Shown: in pieces, positions 44,377 to 53,585 of the stretch
Position numbering within the stretch: the first letter of the stretch is position 1
How the letters are laid out: each line of letters opens with the position of its first letter
Source of the DNA: Chaenocephalus aceratus
Taxonomy: Eukaryota > Chordata > Actinopteri > Perciformes > Channichthyidae
Assembly: GCA_023974075.1 (NCBI GenBank)
Contig: CM043792.1
Span: forward strand, 21,095,154-21,159,153
Reading direction: 5' to 3'
DNA length: 64,000 nucleotides
The notes under the pieces: model-generated
What the model saw: the letters and a program-made list of their open reading frames with translations, nothing else
Databases searched by the model: none
What the model was told of the DNA's origin: nothing
Made by a program: the position numbers and the translations under genes

Positions 44377-45726
44377 TACGTACATATGATTTCCCTTGAA
44401 TTAGTACCTCAGCCACTCTGACTCTACCATCTGAGCTCGGGAGAAGTTTCTGACCCTTTCTTATGGGCCAAGATGCCCGTGGTAGATTTGGGTCCACAAC
44501 AATTACAATGGCATCCAGGGTGAGATTTGGTTTCTCCCCTCTCCACTTTTGCAGAGTTTGAAGGGTATGGGAGGTAGTTCTATAAAGCTTGCCCAGAATT
44601 GCTCTGCGAGGACTTGACTGTGCCGCCATCTCCTTGTACCTAGAAGGTCAGGACGGGCATATACAACCTGGGAAAGGGCTGCCTCAAGCCATCCCATCAG
44701 GAGAAGATTTGGGGTCACTGGGTCAGGGTCTGATATGTCAGAGGAGATGTAACCAAGGTGCTTGGAGTTCAGGATTTCTTCAACCTCTATGAGTACAGGT
44801 CTTCCCTGACAGATTGATTACCCAAGGTTGCACACGGGGGAGGCGTGTGGCGCAGTGGACTAATGCGTTGGAATTCGGATCAGGGGAGCACAGGTTCAAA
44901 CCTGTCGTTGTGTCACTTCACCCCAAATTGCTCCTCTGGGGATTGCCCACTGTATTGAGTATGTAAGTCGCTTTGGATAAAAGCATCTAACAAGTAACAT
45001 GTAATGCACATAATGCTTTCTTATTGGCTCTCACCTCCCTTTCCCAGGTTCGTCCAAAGTGGGGAGCATGCGGGGGATTCCTCAAGAAACGCACTTTGTG
45101 TTTAGACAATTGTTCTTGAAGAGCAGGGATCAACTGGTCAAAGGTTTTTTGCAGCTCCCTCGCTCCTCCCACAAAGTTGGTGCCATGGTCTGATATGACT
45201 TCAAAGGGGGTTCCACGTCGTGCTACGAAGTGGTGGAATGCAATGAGGAAGCTGTCTGTGTCCAGACTAGGGAGAAGGTCGATATGAATGCACCATGTGT
45301 CTGGTCAGACATTTGAAAAGTATTCCCCATCTTTTTTCCTGTCTGCGGCCAACTTTGACAAGGTAAGGGCCAAAGCAGTCCATCCCTGTGGACCAGAAAG
45401 GGGGCTTGAATAATCGCAGGCGAGACAAGGGTAGATCAGCCATCCTAGGAATTACTGGGTTTGCCTTTCATTTCTTGCACTCCATGCATGAATGCTGGTG
45501 TTTCTGTACTGCTTGTCTTCCACGCAAGAGCCACTAATTCCTCCTGAGGGTGGCAAAGACTCTCCGGCCCAGGGTGGTGTAGCTCCTTGTCAAAGTCCTT
45601 AATCAGCAGTTGTGTGATGTAGTGTTTTGGATCCAAAACCACAGGATGGATATTGTTATAATCCAGATCTTCACTTTTGCGCAACTGACCACCCACTCTG
45701 ATCACTTTGTGTGTGGCTCTCAAACA
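44372..45726 (-). pseudogene. Bel/Pao pol remnant: integrase and C-terminal domain
   Basis: Reading leftwards from about 45726 the frames encode the segment before the integrase (KVIRVGGQLRKSEDLDYN), then a zinc-binding-like region with LHHPGPE. The integrase core follows, with an Asp in MDCFGPY (about 45370) and an Asp in SDHGTNFVGG (about 45180). After the SINE come LNSKHLGYISSD and TPNLLLMG, and finally the DUF5641-type C-terminus ending in LPSSDGRVRVAEVL. The frame stops a few bases inside the 3' LTR. The integrase would have inserted the element's DNA copy. Several frameshifts, a stop and the SINE insertion break it. The part upstream (protease, RT, RNase H) is absent: sequence right of about 45727 is unrelated. 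Confidence 0.92.
44835..45004 (+). mobile_element. tRNA-derived SINE inside Bel/Pao integrase
   Basis: About 170 bp flanked by TGCACA at 44829-44834 and 45005-45010. The pol reading frame resumes across the insertion once one copy is removed, which confirms the target duplication. The 5' part is tRNA-like: GGGAGGCGTGTGGCGCAGTGG contains a box A, and GGTTCAAACCT is a box B about 40 bases on. The 3' part reads GTAAGTCGCTTTGGATAAAAG with a short tail, the end shared by many teleost SINEs and presumably copied from the partner LINE. It would be transcribed by RNA polymerase III. It was inserted after the Bel/Pao element. Confidence 0.93.
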
Positions 45727-45739
45727 TCAAGTCCTTAAC

Positions 45740-46085
45740 CAGATGCCTACTCAAAAAGTGTGCCAGATTTGCAAACACAAAATAGGAGTAGCCAGCAAGA
45801 AATGCAGGTAATGTGGTGCCAACAAACCCTACAAGGAGAAACTATCCAAGCAAAAGGAAAAGGTTGCACAGGAGTGGAAGGCCATGCAGCAAAAAAAACA
45901 GTGTTAACAAAGTTTATGACTCAACAAATCTACTGCTCAACAAATGGAAACTTCTTGAGCGGCATCCCATCTTCCAAGAGATGGTTTTGCGGCCGATTGC
46001 CTCTGTCCATGGCAAATTGAGACAGAAGATGGTAAAAATGCACTCTTAACCATAAAGAGGATTTACGAAAGCCTTCTTAACATGA
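45740..46085 (+). pseudogene. Zinc-ribbon ORF relic, antisense to the Bel/Pao element
   Basis: The plus-strand ATG at 45743 begins MPTQKVCQICKHKIG, and a second half reads KKCR, a stop, CGANKPYKEKL. Together they give a CxxC...CxxC zinc-ribbon-like motif of about 25 residues. A lysine/glutamine-rich helix follows, then (one frame over) VNKVYDSTNLLLNKWKLLE and (after another shift) LLTIKRIYESLLN. I recall a family of ~110-residue teleost proteins of this plan, uncharacterised and present in many copies; no function is known to me. One stop and at least two frameshifts disable this copy. It lies opposite in orientation to the surrounding Bel/Pao element, so it arrived separately or was captured. 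Confidence 0.6.
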
Positions 46086-46154
46086 CTTTGGCAGTAAATG
46101 TGTGGCTTATGATCAATGATGACATGTATAGCCGCATGTCATCATTTCAGCGCT

Positions 46155-46321
46155 GGTTGTCTTGGTGGTGCCCAGCAAACAATGTGGGCTTCGTAAATAA
46201 TTGGACAGCCTTCTGGGGAAAACCTGGTCTGATTAAGAGAGACGGCATTCATCCTACTTTGGAAGGTGCAGATCTCATTTCGGCAAACATTTCAGGGCTT
46301 TGTGGACTTAATCCATGACAA
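46155..46321 (+). pseudogene. L2 ORF1 C-terminus: SGNH-esterase tail
   Basis: The frame encodes CPANNVGFVNNW followed by WGKPGLIKRDGIHPTLEGAD and a stop after GLCGLNP. The DGIHPT motif corresponds to the Asp-x-x-His end of the SGNH (GDSL-type) esterase that many CR1/L2 ORF1 proteins carry. The catalytic Ser block at the N-terminus is missing through 5' truncation. The frame upstream of about 46150 does not belong to it. ORF1 esterases are thought to act on membranes or RNP assembly; their role is not settled. Confidence 0.8.
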
Positions 46322-46432
46322 ACTGGAGTTGAGACCAGGAGGCGGAGTCGCAGTCTTACACGCTTCTCTGCGCTCTCTCCTAGGCAGTCATCCATAGGAA
46401 TCCCGAACCCAATAAAATACCCAATATTAACG

Positions 46433-49404
46433 GTGTGTGTGTCTGCCCAAGGACAATTTAAGGTAAAACCTAATAGAGGTGTCATACATAATAACCTAAT
46501 AAAAGTAAATGTAACAACTACTACAGTGCAACAAAACAGGAAGATTAAATGTGGTCTCTTAAACTTAAAATCTCTAGCATCTAAAGCAATATTGGTAAAT
46601 GATTTAATATCAGATTATAATATTGAAATATGCTGTCTCACTGAAACTTGGTTGAGACATGAAGAATATGTCAGCATAAATGAGGCCACTCCACCCAGCC
46701 ATATCAACACTCATTTGCTCGAGGCACGGGCCGAGGAGGTGGAGTTGCAGCAATCTTTGACTCAACTTTACTTATCAATACTAAACCAAAATTAAATTAT
46801 ACCTCCTTTGAAAGCCTCGTTTTTAGTCTTACGCATCCGACCTGGAAAACTTTGCAGCCAATCTTATTTGTTACAGTGTACCGTGCACCAGGTCCTTATT
46901 CAGAATTCTTATCTGAATTTTTATCAACTTTGGTTCTTAAAACAGATAAAGTAATTATCGTAGGTGACTTTAATATTCATGTTGACGATGATAAAAATAG
47001 CCTTACTGTTGCATTTAACTCTCTATTAGATTATGTTGGTTTCTGTCAGAGTGTAAATAAACCAACCCACTGCTATAATCACACTCTCAACCTTGTTCTG
47101 ACTTATGGTATTGAAATTGAGCAACTATTAGTCGAACCGCATAATCCTGCTTTATCTGACCATTTCTTAGTAACTTTTGAAGTACTATTACGAGACTACA
47201 AAGCATTAGTCAAAAGCTCTTGCAGCTGTTAGTGCTATAGCCAAATTTAAGGAAGAGATTCCACCAATACTTAACTCGATAGCATGTCTGCATGTAAGGG
47301 AGGAAACTTATACAAAATGTACACCACCCCAAATTGATCATGTTGTTGATAGTGCTACAGATGCGCTGCGAATAAAATTAGACTCTGTTGCTCCTTTGAA
47401 AAAGAAGAAAATAAAACATAGATTAGCTCCATGGCATAATGCCGAAACCCGCAAAATAAAGCAAAAGTCTAGACAACTTGAAAGGATATGGCGTTCCACT
47501 AAACTTGAAGAATCTCGTTTAATTTGGCATATTACTCTCAATGAATATAAGAAAGCACTGCGTAAAGCGAGAGCAGCCTACTACTCTTCATTAATAGATG
47601 AGAATAAGAATAATGCAAGATTTCTTTTCAGCACTGTAGCCAGGCTGACAGAGAGCCACAGCTCGATTGAGCCTTCTATTCCCATAGCACTCAGTAGTAA
47701 TGATTTTATGTGCTTTTTTAACGATACCATTTTTACTCTTAGAAACAAAATTAATGACCTCTTGCCTTTGACCAGTATAGTGTTATCAACAGCTCCCGGA
47801 AACGTAAGTTCTAATATTACACTAGATAGTAAACTAGAATGCTTTTCAGCCATTAACCTTGAAGAATTAAATTCAATGATTCTCTCTTCTAAACCATCAA
47901 CGTGCATGTTAGACCCAATTCCAACTAAGCTGTTGAAGGAAGCGCTTCCATTAATTAGCACTTCTTTATTAAATATTATGAATATGTCTTTATTATCAGG
48001 CTATGTTCCACAATCATTCAAAGTAGCAGTGATAAAACCGCTTCTTAAAAAGCACAACCTCGATCCAGAGGTTTTAGCCAACTATAGACCTATTTCTAAT
48101 CTTCCGTTCCTCTCAAATTCTTGAGAAAGCGGTCGCAAAACAGTTGTGTGATTACTTAAAAAACAATGATTTATTTGAAGATTTTCAGTCTGGCTTTAGA
48201 ACACATCATAGCACAGAGACAGCTCTGGTTAAAGTCACAAATGACATTCTAATAGCCTCAGACAAGGGACTTGTCTCTATTCTTGTTTTGCTCGATCTCA
48301 GTGCTGCATTTGATACTATCGACCATGATATCCTATTGCAAAGACTAGAGCACTTAGTTGGCATACAGGGAACTGCTTTAGGCTGGTTTAGGTCCTATCT
48401 ATCTGAAAGCTCTCAGTTTGTACGTGTTAACGATGAATCTTCCACGCAAACCAAAGTTAGCCATGGAGTGCCACAGGGCTCAGTGCTCGGACCTATTTTG
48501 TTCACATTATATGCTTCCGTTAGGCAATATTATAAGGAATCATTCTGTAAACTTTCATTGTTATGCGGATGATACTCAACTATATTTATCAATCAAGCCT
48601 GATAAAATTAATCATCTAAATAAAATTCAAGACTGCCTTAAGGACTTAAAAACGTGGATGACCTTAAACTTTTTGATGTTAAGCACGACCACAACTGAAG
48701 TTATTGTACATGGCCCGAAGAATCTACGAAACAAATTATCTAAAGATATACTAACTATGGATGGCATTAATTTGGCCTCCAGTGAGACTGTAAGGAATCT
48801 TGGTGTTATATTTGATCAGGATTTATCCTTTAACGCCCACATAAAATCAATTTCAAGGACCGCCTACTTCCATCTACGTAACATGGCAAAAATCAGGCAT
48901 ATCTTGCCTCAATACGATGCAGAGAAACTAGTCCATGCATTTGTTACTTCTAGGCTGGATTATTGTAACTCTTTATTATCAGGGAGTACCAAGAAGTCAG
49001 TCAAGTCGCTTCAGCTGATTCAAAATGCTGCGGCTCGTGTACTAACCAGAGTTGGGAAAAGGGACCACATTACTCCTGTTCTGGCTGCCTTACACTGGCT
49101 CCCTATAGAACACAGGATATAATTTAAAATTCTTCTTCTCGTCTACAAAGCCATTAATGGGCAGGCGCCATCTTACCTTAAAGAACTCATTATACCCTAC
49201 TGTCCTACTAGGGCATTGCGTTCCAAGAATGCAGGGTTGTTGGTTGTTCCTAGAGTCTCTAAAATTACAATGGGAGCCAGAGCCTTTTCTTATCAAGCTC
49301 CACATTTGTGGAATCAGCTTCCAGTTTGTGTTCGGGCAGCAGACACCCTATCCGTTTTTAAGAGTGCGCTTAAGACCTTCCTTTTTGATAAAGCTTATAG
49401 TTAG
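46433..49404 (+). pseudogene. L2 ORF2: endonuclease-reverse transcriptase, broken
   Basis: The apurinic-type endonuclease comes first: KCGLLNLKSLASKA, the catalytic Glu in LTETW (46640-46651), YRAPGPY (about 46877), GDFNIH (46963-46980) and SDH (47155-47163). The RT follows: NYRPIS (48080-48097), AAFDTIDHD (about 48303), [10 protein letters not shown] (about 48466) and the YADD active site (about 48561). The C-terminal region has SRLDYCNSLL and HWLPIEHR. The open reading breaks near 46715, 47225, 48115 and 48510, and a TAA at 49120-49122 interrupts the last domain. Reading continues after that to FLFDKAYS and a stop at 49404. Each lesion is single and the sequence is otherwise clean, so the copy is moderately young. 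Endonuclease and RT together would carry out target-primed reverse transcription. Confidence 0.93.
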
Positions 49405-50014
49405 GGCTCATTAGATTCAGCCCCTAGTTTTGCTGATATAGGCTTAGTTTGTCGGGGGACATCTTACTTCTTCCTTCTCTCTGTCTATACCTGTGTACTC
49501 TCATGTTCCGATTAACCCAGCTTCCCCAAATGTCTTTCTTTTTGGTGTCTATATACGCCGGGATCCGGAGTCATGGATGATCCTGCGGTCCTGTGTCCTG
49601 GATCGCGAGCCCTGGATCGCGAGTCGTGGCTGTGGTCCTGGATCATCGGTCCTGGATGGATATCCTCGTGGATTCATCTTCCTATTATACACGCATGCAT
49701 TTCCAAACATTTGGACTACCTATGTTGCAAATGTATTATCTTTTCAATTTACACACGGCATCTATTGCACGTCTGTCCGTCCTGGGAGAGGGATCCCTCC
49801 TCTGTTGCTCTCCCTGAGGTTTCTCCCATTTTTCCCTTTAAACTGTGGGTTTTCTCCGGAAGTTTTTCCTTGTACGATGTGAGGGTCTAAGGACAGAGGG
49901 TGTCGTATTGTCATACTGATATTCTGTACAAACTGTGAAGACCACTGAGACAAATGTAACATTTGTGATATTGGGCTATATAAATAAACATTGATTGATT
50001 GATTGATTGATTGA
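49405..50014 (+). other. 3' UTR and tail of the L2 LINE
   Basis: It contains GC-rich short repeats built on CTGGATCGCGAG (two copies near 49599-49622), AATAAACA just before the end, and a six-unit TTGA repeat tail. The 3' UTR would be the recognition site for the LINE's own RT. Confidence 0.8.
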
Positions 50015-50181
50015 ACCAGCAACCAGAGTGGGGGAGATTCCACCACTAGACATTGAGGGTCCTTCAGCCACACAGGCAGAAAAGGCTGCGGACCCAGGAT
50101 CAGATTCCTTGTCTGTACCTCTCCTTACCACCAAGACTGATTGAGTTCACTGACACCGAGTTCACTCTCATCTTCACTCCT
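50015..50181. other. Spacer between L2 tail and minisatellite
   Basis: About 165 bases of uncertain origin. A plus-strand frame (VGEIPPLDIEGPSA..., to a stop at about 50139) has an acidic, Pro/Ser-rich composition. It could be the disordered tail of the zinc-ribbon ORF relic on the other side of the LINE, or leftover Bel/Pao gag read backwards. Neither could be confirmed. Confidence 0.3.
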
Positions 50182-50448
50182 GTGTCCTCCGGCCTGACTC
50201 CTCATGTGTCCTCCGGCCTGACTCCTGCTGCTGTGTCCTCCGGCCTGACTCCTCCTGTGACCTCCGGCCTGACTCCAGCTCTGTCCTCCGGCCTGACTCC
50301 AGCTCTGTCCTCCGGCCTGACTCCAGGTCTGTCCTCCGGCCTGACTCCAGCTCTGTCCTCTGGCCTGACTGCTGCTGTGTCCTCAGGCCTGACTCCAGCT
50401 CTGTTCTCCGGCATGACTCCAGCTCTGTCCTCCGGCTTGACTCCTCCG
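50182..50448. repeat. 24-bp minisatellite, 11 units
   Basis: Eleven mostly 24-base units of the type TCCTCCGGCCTGACTCCAGC plus four bases. Two units have 27 bases (an extra GCT). In the Bel/Pao sense direction it encodes repeats of GVRPEDRA, and a frame open from the ATG overlapping the LTR/primer-site junction (50462) runs through the whole array. In the other direction it encodes SSGLTPAL. Because the unit length is a multiple of three, all frames stay open and the open frames are not themselves evidence for a protein. Confidence 0.95.
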
Positions 50449-50461
50449 GCTCGAAGGACCA
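50445..50461 (-). promoter_or_regulatory. Primer-binding site, tRNA-Tyr type
   Basis: Directly inside the 5' LTR, with no spacer, the minus strand reads TGGTCCTTCGAGCCGGA. This is complementary over 17 bases to the 3' end of vertebrate tRNA-Tyr (acceptor strand ending CTCGAAGGA plus CCA). It is where the tRNA would prime minus-strand DNA synthesis, and it fixes the LTR boundary and element orientation. Confidence 0.9.
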
Positions 50462-50992
50462 TGAAGAATATTGTGTGGTGAGGGTGGTTGGTTCAGGGAT
50501 AAACAACGCAATGGATTTAAAGATGAGCACATGGAGGCAGGAGTTCCAGATCATTCTTTTTATTGTAACTTGTTGATTCTTGTTATTCCTAATTGTTGTC
50601 TGGTTGATCTGGTAAGGAAACACATCTTAATTAGCTCAAACATAATATTCATGCTTCAAATTATAATCCAGCAAAGCAGTTATCTTTTTACATAATTATA
50701 TGTAATGTATAAATAAGGTAACTAAATGCAATCTAAACAGTACAGAAAATAGGGAGATAAACTACTCAAGCTGCTATACAATACAAAGGAAAGGAAAACT
50801 TACTGATCATTTCCTCAGACAAACAATTGGTGCTCAGGAGTTGCATGAGGCCAGCCAGCTTCTTTGTTCATGGGGGAAAGGATGTGCCACAGGTGAGCTG
50901 GCTGTCTTTATTGATTAGCTAGCTCCGCCCTTCCAGGGTGGCAGGAGGGGAGCAGGTAGAGGGAGGTTGGAGTGGGAGACGGATTTTCCACA
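50462..50992 (-). repeat. 5' LTR of the Bel/Pao element
   Basis: 531 bp, homologous throughout to 43842-44376. It would have held the promoter for the element in the leftward direction. It ends next to target duplication TAATG at 50993. Confidence 0.95.
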
Positions 50993-50997
50993 TAATG

Positions 50998-51640
50998 TGT
51001 TCGATCAAAGCATTCATCTTCATACAGTAATTCCAGTCTAAATGACAACCAAAAATATTGACAGAAAAAAGAGAAATTAAAAATATAGAAATTGCATCTT
51101 TCAACACATATCACTGTAGATTTTGATCGTCTAAATGATTAGAAACTCTTTAGAGACACTGGCCAACAAACAACACAGTGTGAGATTCTTTAGAAAACTT
51201 CAATGTCATGTTCAGCCTTGAACAACCTTTTTTTTAACCGCACAAGTCTCTCTCTTAACAAGTGACTTTTCGTTTAAAGAACGCAGAAAATAAGTTAATG
51301 TGGTATTAGCCTTATTCTTTTGTCAATCAGGTTTAATTTCCGATATAATATTTCATTGTGTTGTTATTTATTCTGCTCATGGTACGCAAAACCCAATGTA
51401 CAATAATTGCCAACAAACATGTCTCTACAAACACACCATTGAGCGAAAAGGAGCAGGGAGAAGAAAAAATCTTATATTAACTGCCCCTTTCTATAAAAAA
51501 AGAAATAGAAATAGATGGTCTGTCCTTCATATTTCTTTTTCACAGCCAAACGTATTCACAGCCAAACATAACAGTATCTTAGGATACAAAGAGAACACAA
51601 AAAATACTTATTTCCCACTTAACGGTTAACGGAAAGAAAC
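50998..51640. other. Gene-free stretch
   Basis: AT-rich, with no gene seen. It contains a tandem phrase CACAGCCAAACGTATT / CACAGCCAAACATAAC at 51541-51572 and A-rich tracts near 51640. It may include 3' UTR of the minus-strand LINE to the right. Confidence 0.4.
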
Positions 51641-51699
51641 AAAACAACAAAAAAACAACAACACCAAAACATCACATGTATAAGGAAAAGTGCAACACC

Positions 51700-52970
51700 C
51701 TCACCTGAGTCCTACTGGAGAAGAAGGTGAAAAGCGGCGCATAATAATAATAACAATGGGACCTGCAAATAAAGAACAGACATCACATCAAAGACATCAA
51801 CAATATTTACCAATGCAGGACCAGAGTGCATAGACGTATTCACATTTTGCTTCATATAGTCCCATTTGTATACAATTTCTTTAACTGAAAAAATACATAT
51901 ACTATTCTTTAGATCCTTCTGTTGAGAATTCCACAATTTTACACCAACCACCGAAATACACATTTGCTTTCCTTCTGTGGTCTTCCTTGTCTGATCCAAA
52001 AACAAATGACTGTTATAAATATACTGGTAACATTCTGCTTTTTGCCCTGTGCATTACTAATAATGTCTGTAACTCAACTATGTCTTTGAATTTCAAGAGT
52101 CCTGACTTAAAAAACAGTCTGTTGGTGTGTTCTCTTGAATCAGCTTTATGAATTATTCGTACTGCTCTTTTCTGTAATATTGACAATGGCTTTATGTTGG
52201 TCATATACTTGTTGCCCCAAACTTCTATACAATAAATAAAAAATGGCAAAATGAGTGAACAGTACAGTATAACATTCTCAATGCCTTGTAATCTAGCAAA
52301 TACTTTGCCTTGTTTAGAACATAAATATAGACACTTTCGTTTTTACATGTGCTATTTGTGATTTCCATGTCAGGTTATCATCCAGTGTCACAAATGGAAA
52401 TCGAAATTCAGAAACCCTTTCAATAAAAACTCCATCAATGGACAGTGAAATGTTTTCATCTTTTTTGTCTATTAGTAAAAACCATAAACTTAGTTTTATT
52501 CAAATTTAGGGTTAACTTATTTTCATCAAACCATCTTTTAAGTTTGACCATTTCATGTCCAATACACTTTGCTAAAATTTTAAATCATCTCCTGAACAAA
52601 GAAAATTGGTGTTGACGTTTCACATATGTCATTGATGTACAAAATAAAAAGTGTAGGCCCTAAAACCGAGCCCTGTGGGACACCACATTCTATATTCATA
52701 CACTCCGATGTACTACCAGAAAATTGTACATATTGTTCTCTGTCATCTAAATAACTTTTAAACCAATCTAGAACTACTCCTCTCACACCATATCTATGTA
52801 ATTTCGAAAATTAATAGGTTATGGTCTATGGTGTCAAATGCGTTTTTTAAGTCAATAAATACACCTATTGTGTATTCTTTCTTTCTATAGCTGTTGTAAT
52901 TTCTTCCGTTATTTTCATTAAAGCTAAAGCTGTAGATATATTGAAGTGGTGAGAAAACAAAACTTGTTAT
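51700..52970 (-). mobile_element. Non-LTR retrotransposon fragment, minus strand
   Basis: Truncated LINE RT region read leftwards. The upstream end (about 52965) has STALALMKITEEITTA. A frameshift follows, then GVFIDLKNAFDTIDH (about 52840), RGVVLDWFKSYLDDREQYVQ (about 52770) and [20 protein letters not shown] (about 52650). The YADD block is not legible. Further left are YCIEVWGNKYMTN, LSILQKRAVRIIH and, near 51930, CISVVGVKLWNS. Endonuclease and the RT N-terminus are absent (5' truncation). Wording of the motifs suggests an I/Nimb-like clade rather than L2, from memory and not certain. It has many frameshifts and stops and is older than the 46-50 kb LINE. Confidence 0.85.
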
Positions 52971-53480
52971 ATATATGCTTTTATGTGACATTCACTTGGT
53001 GGTTCTAGGACTTGGATAGACCAATCTTTTTTCACTCATATGTAATTATCTGAGTCATTAGAGCTTTGATCCTTTTGACATTAGGAACTTTGAATGTTTA
53101 AACATTTTCTAACAAGCAGTTTCTCAATTGGCAGTTAATGGTAGCATCATAACTAAATAAACACTCATGTTGGTCAGGGAGATGGTGAATGCACCATGGC
53201 TTTTTGAAAGCTGTTCCGTTTTCATCAGCTCGCCTGATTGCATGCAGGCATGATAGTGCAAAGTTGCCATGGATTACCAGTCTTTGCCAATCAAATGTGG
53301 TCATACCAACAGCAAATGTTTAAAAAAGTCCAGCCCAGCCATTTGCTTCAGCTTTGTTCTTCATTATTTTATGTGCTCCTGTGTAGACGCTGCAGCCATT
53401 TGTCACACATGTTGCTATTATTGTTTTTCCAATATGAGTCTGCTCTCCTCAGAAAATAATGTGTTCCCTAACAAGTTCCA
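52971..53480. other. Gene-free stretch
   Basis: No gene or recognised repeat. The open frames on both strands at 53098-53459 match no known family. Confidence 0.45.
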
Positions 53481-53497
53481 GCACACATACACACACA

Positions 53498-53583
<86 letters not shown>
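53481..53583. repeat. Compound CA/CT microsatellite
   Basis: CA units, then about six CT units, then about 36 perfect CA units. Open frames across it are artefacts. Confidence 0.97.

Positions 53584-53585
<2 letters not shown>

Larger units (their letters stand above)
46150..50014 (+). mobile_element. L2-clade LINE, nearly full ORF2, inside the Bel/Pao element
   Basis: The insertion starts within ORF1 (5' truncation about 46150) and runs through a complete ORF2 and a 600-base 3' UTR. It ends with GGGCTATATAAATAAACA and a TTGA/TGAT tail (49991-50014). The layout, esterase-type ORF1 followed by an endonuclease-RT ORF2 and a microsatellite tail without poly(A), fits the L2/CR1 lineage. The element is plus-strand, opposite to its host. 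A handful of frameshifts and one late stop inactivate it. Subfamily name not assigned. Confidence 0.9.
43837..50997 (-). mobile_element. Bel/Pao LTR retrotransposon with nested insertions
   Basis: An element of 7151 bp (43842-50992) lies between two copies of TAATG (43837-43841 and 50993-50997), a 5-bp target duplication usual for Bel/Pao. Its two LTRs begin TG and end CA. It is on the minus strand, so the 5' LTR is at the right. Next to that LTR is a tRNA-Tyr primer-binding site, and next to the 3' LTR are pol remnants (integrase and its C-terminal DUF5641-type domain). Protease, reverse transcriptase and RNase H are missing. The interior is taken up by a SINE, an antisense zinc-ribbon relic, an L2 LINE and a minisatellite. 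The element is dead, but the LTRs remain very similar. Confidence 0.93.

Noticed and set aside
44835..45004. A genuine tRNA gene
   Set aside because: Boxes A and B are present, but the cloverleaf does not close, and the 3' part and target duplications identify a SINE.
50182..50448. Regular repeats resembling a CRISPR array
   Set aside because: Units are directly contiguous without spacers, and the context is a vertebrate retrotransposon.
50053..50481. 142-codon plus frame with SSGLTPAL repeats
   Set aside because: The 24-base minisatellite leaves every frame open; the frame is antisense to the Bel/Pao element and has no other support.
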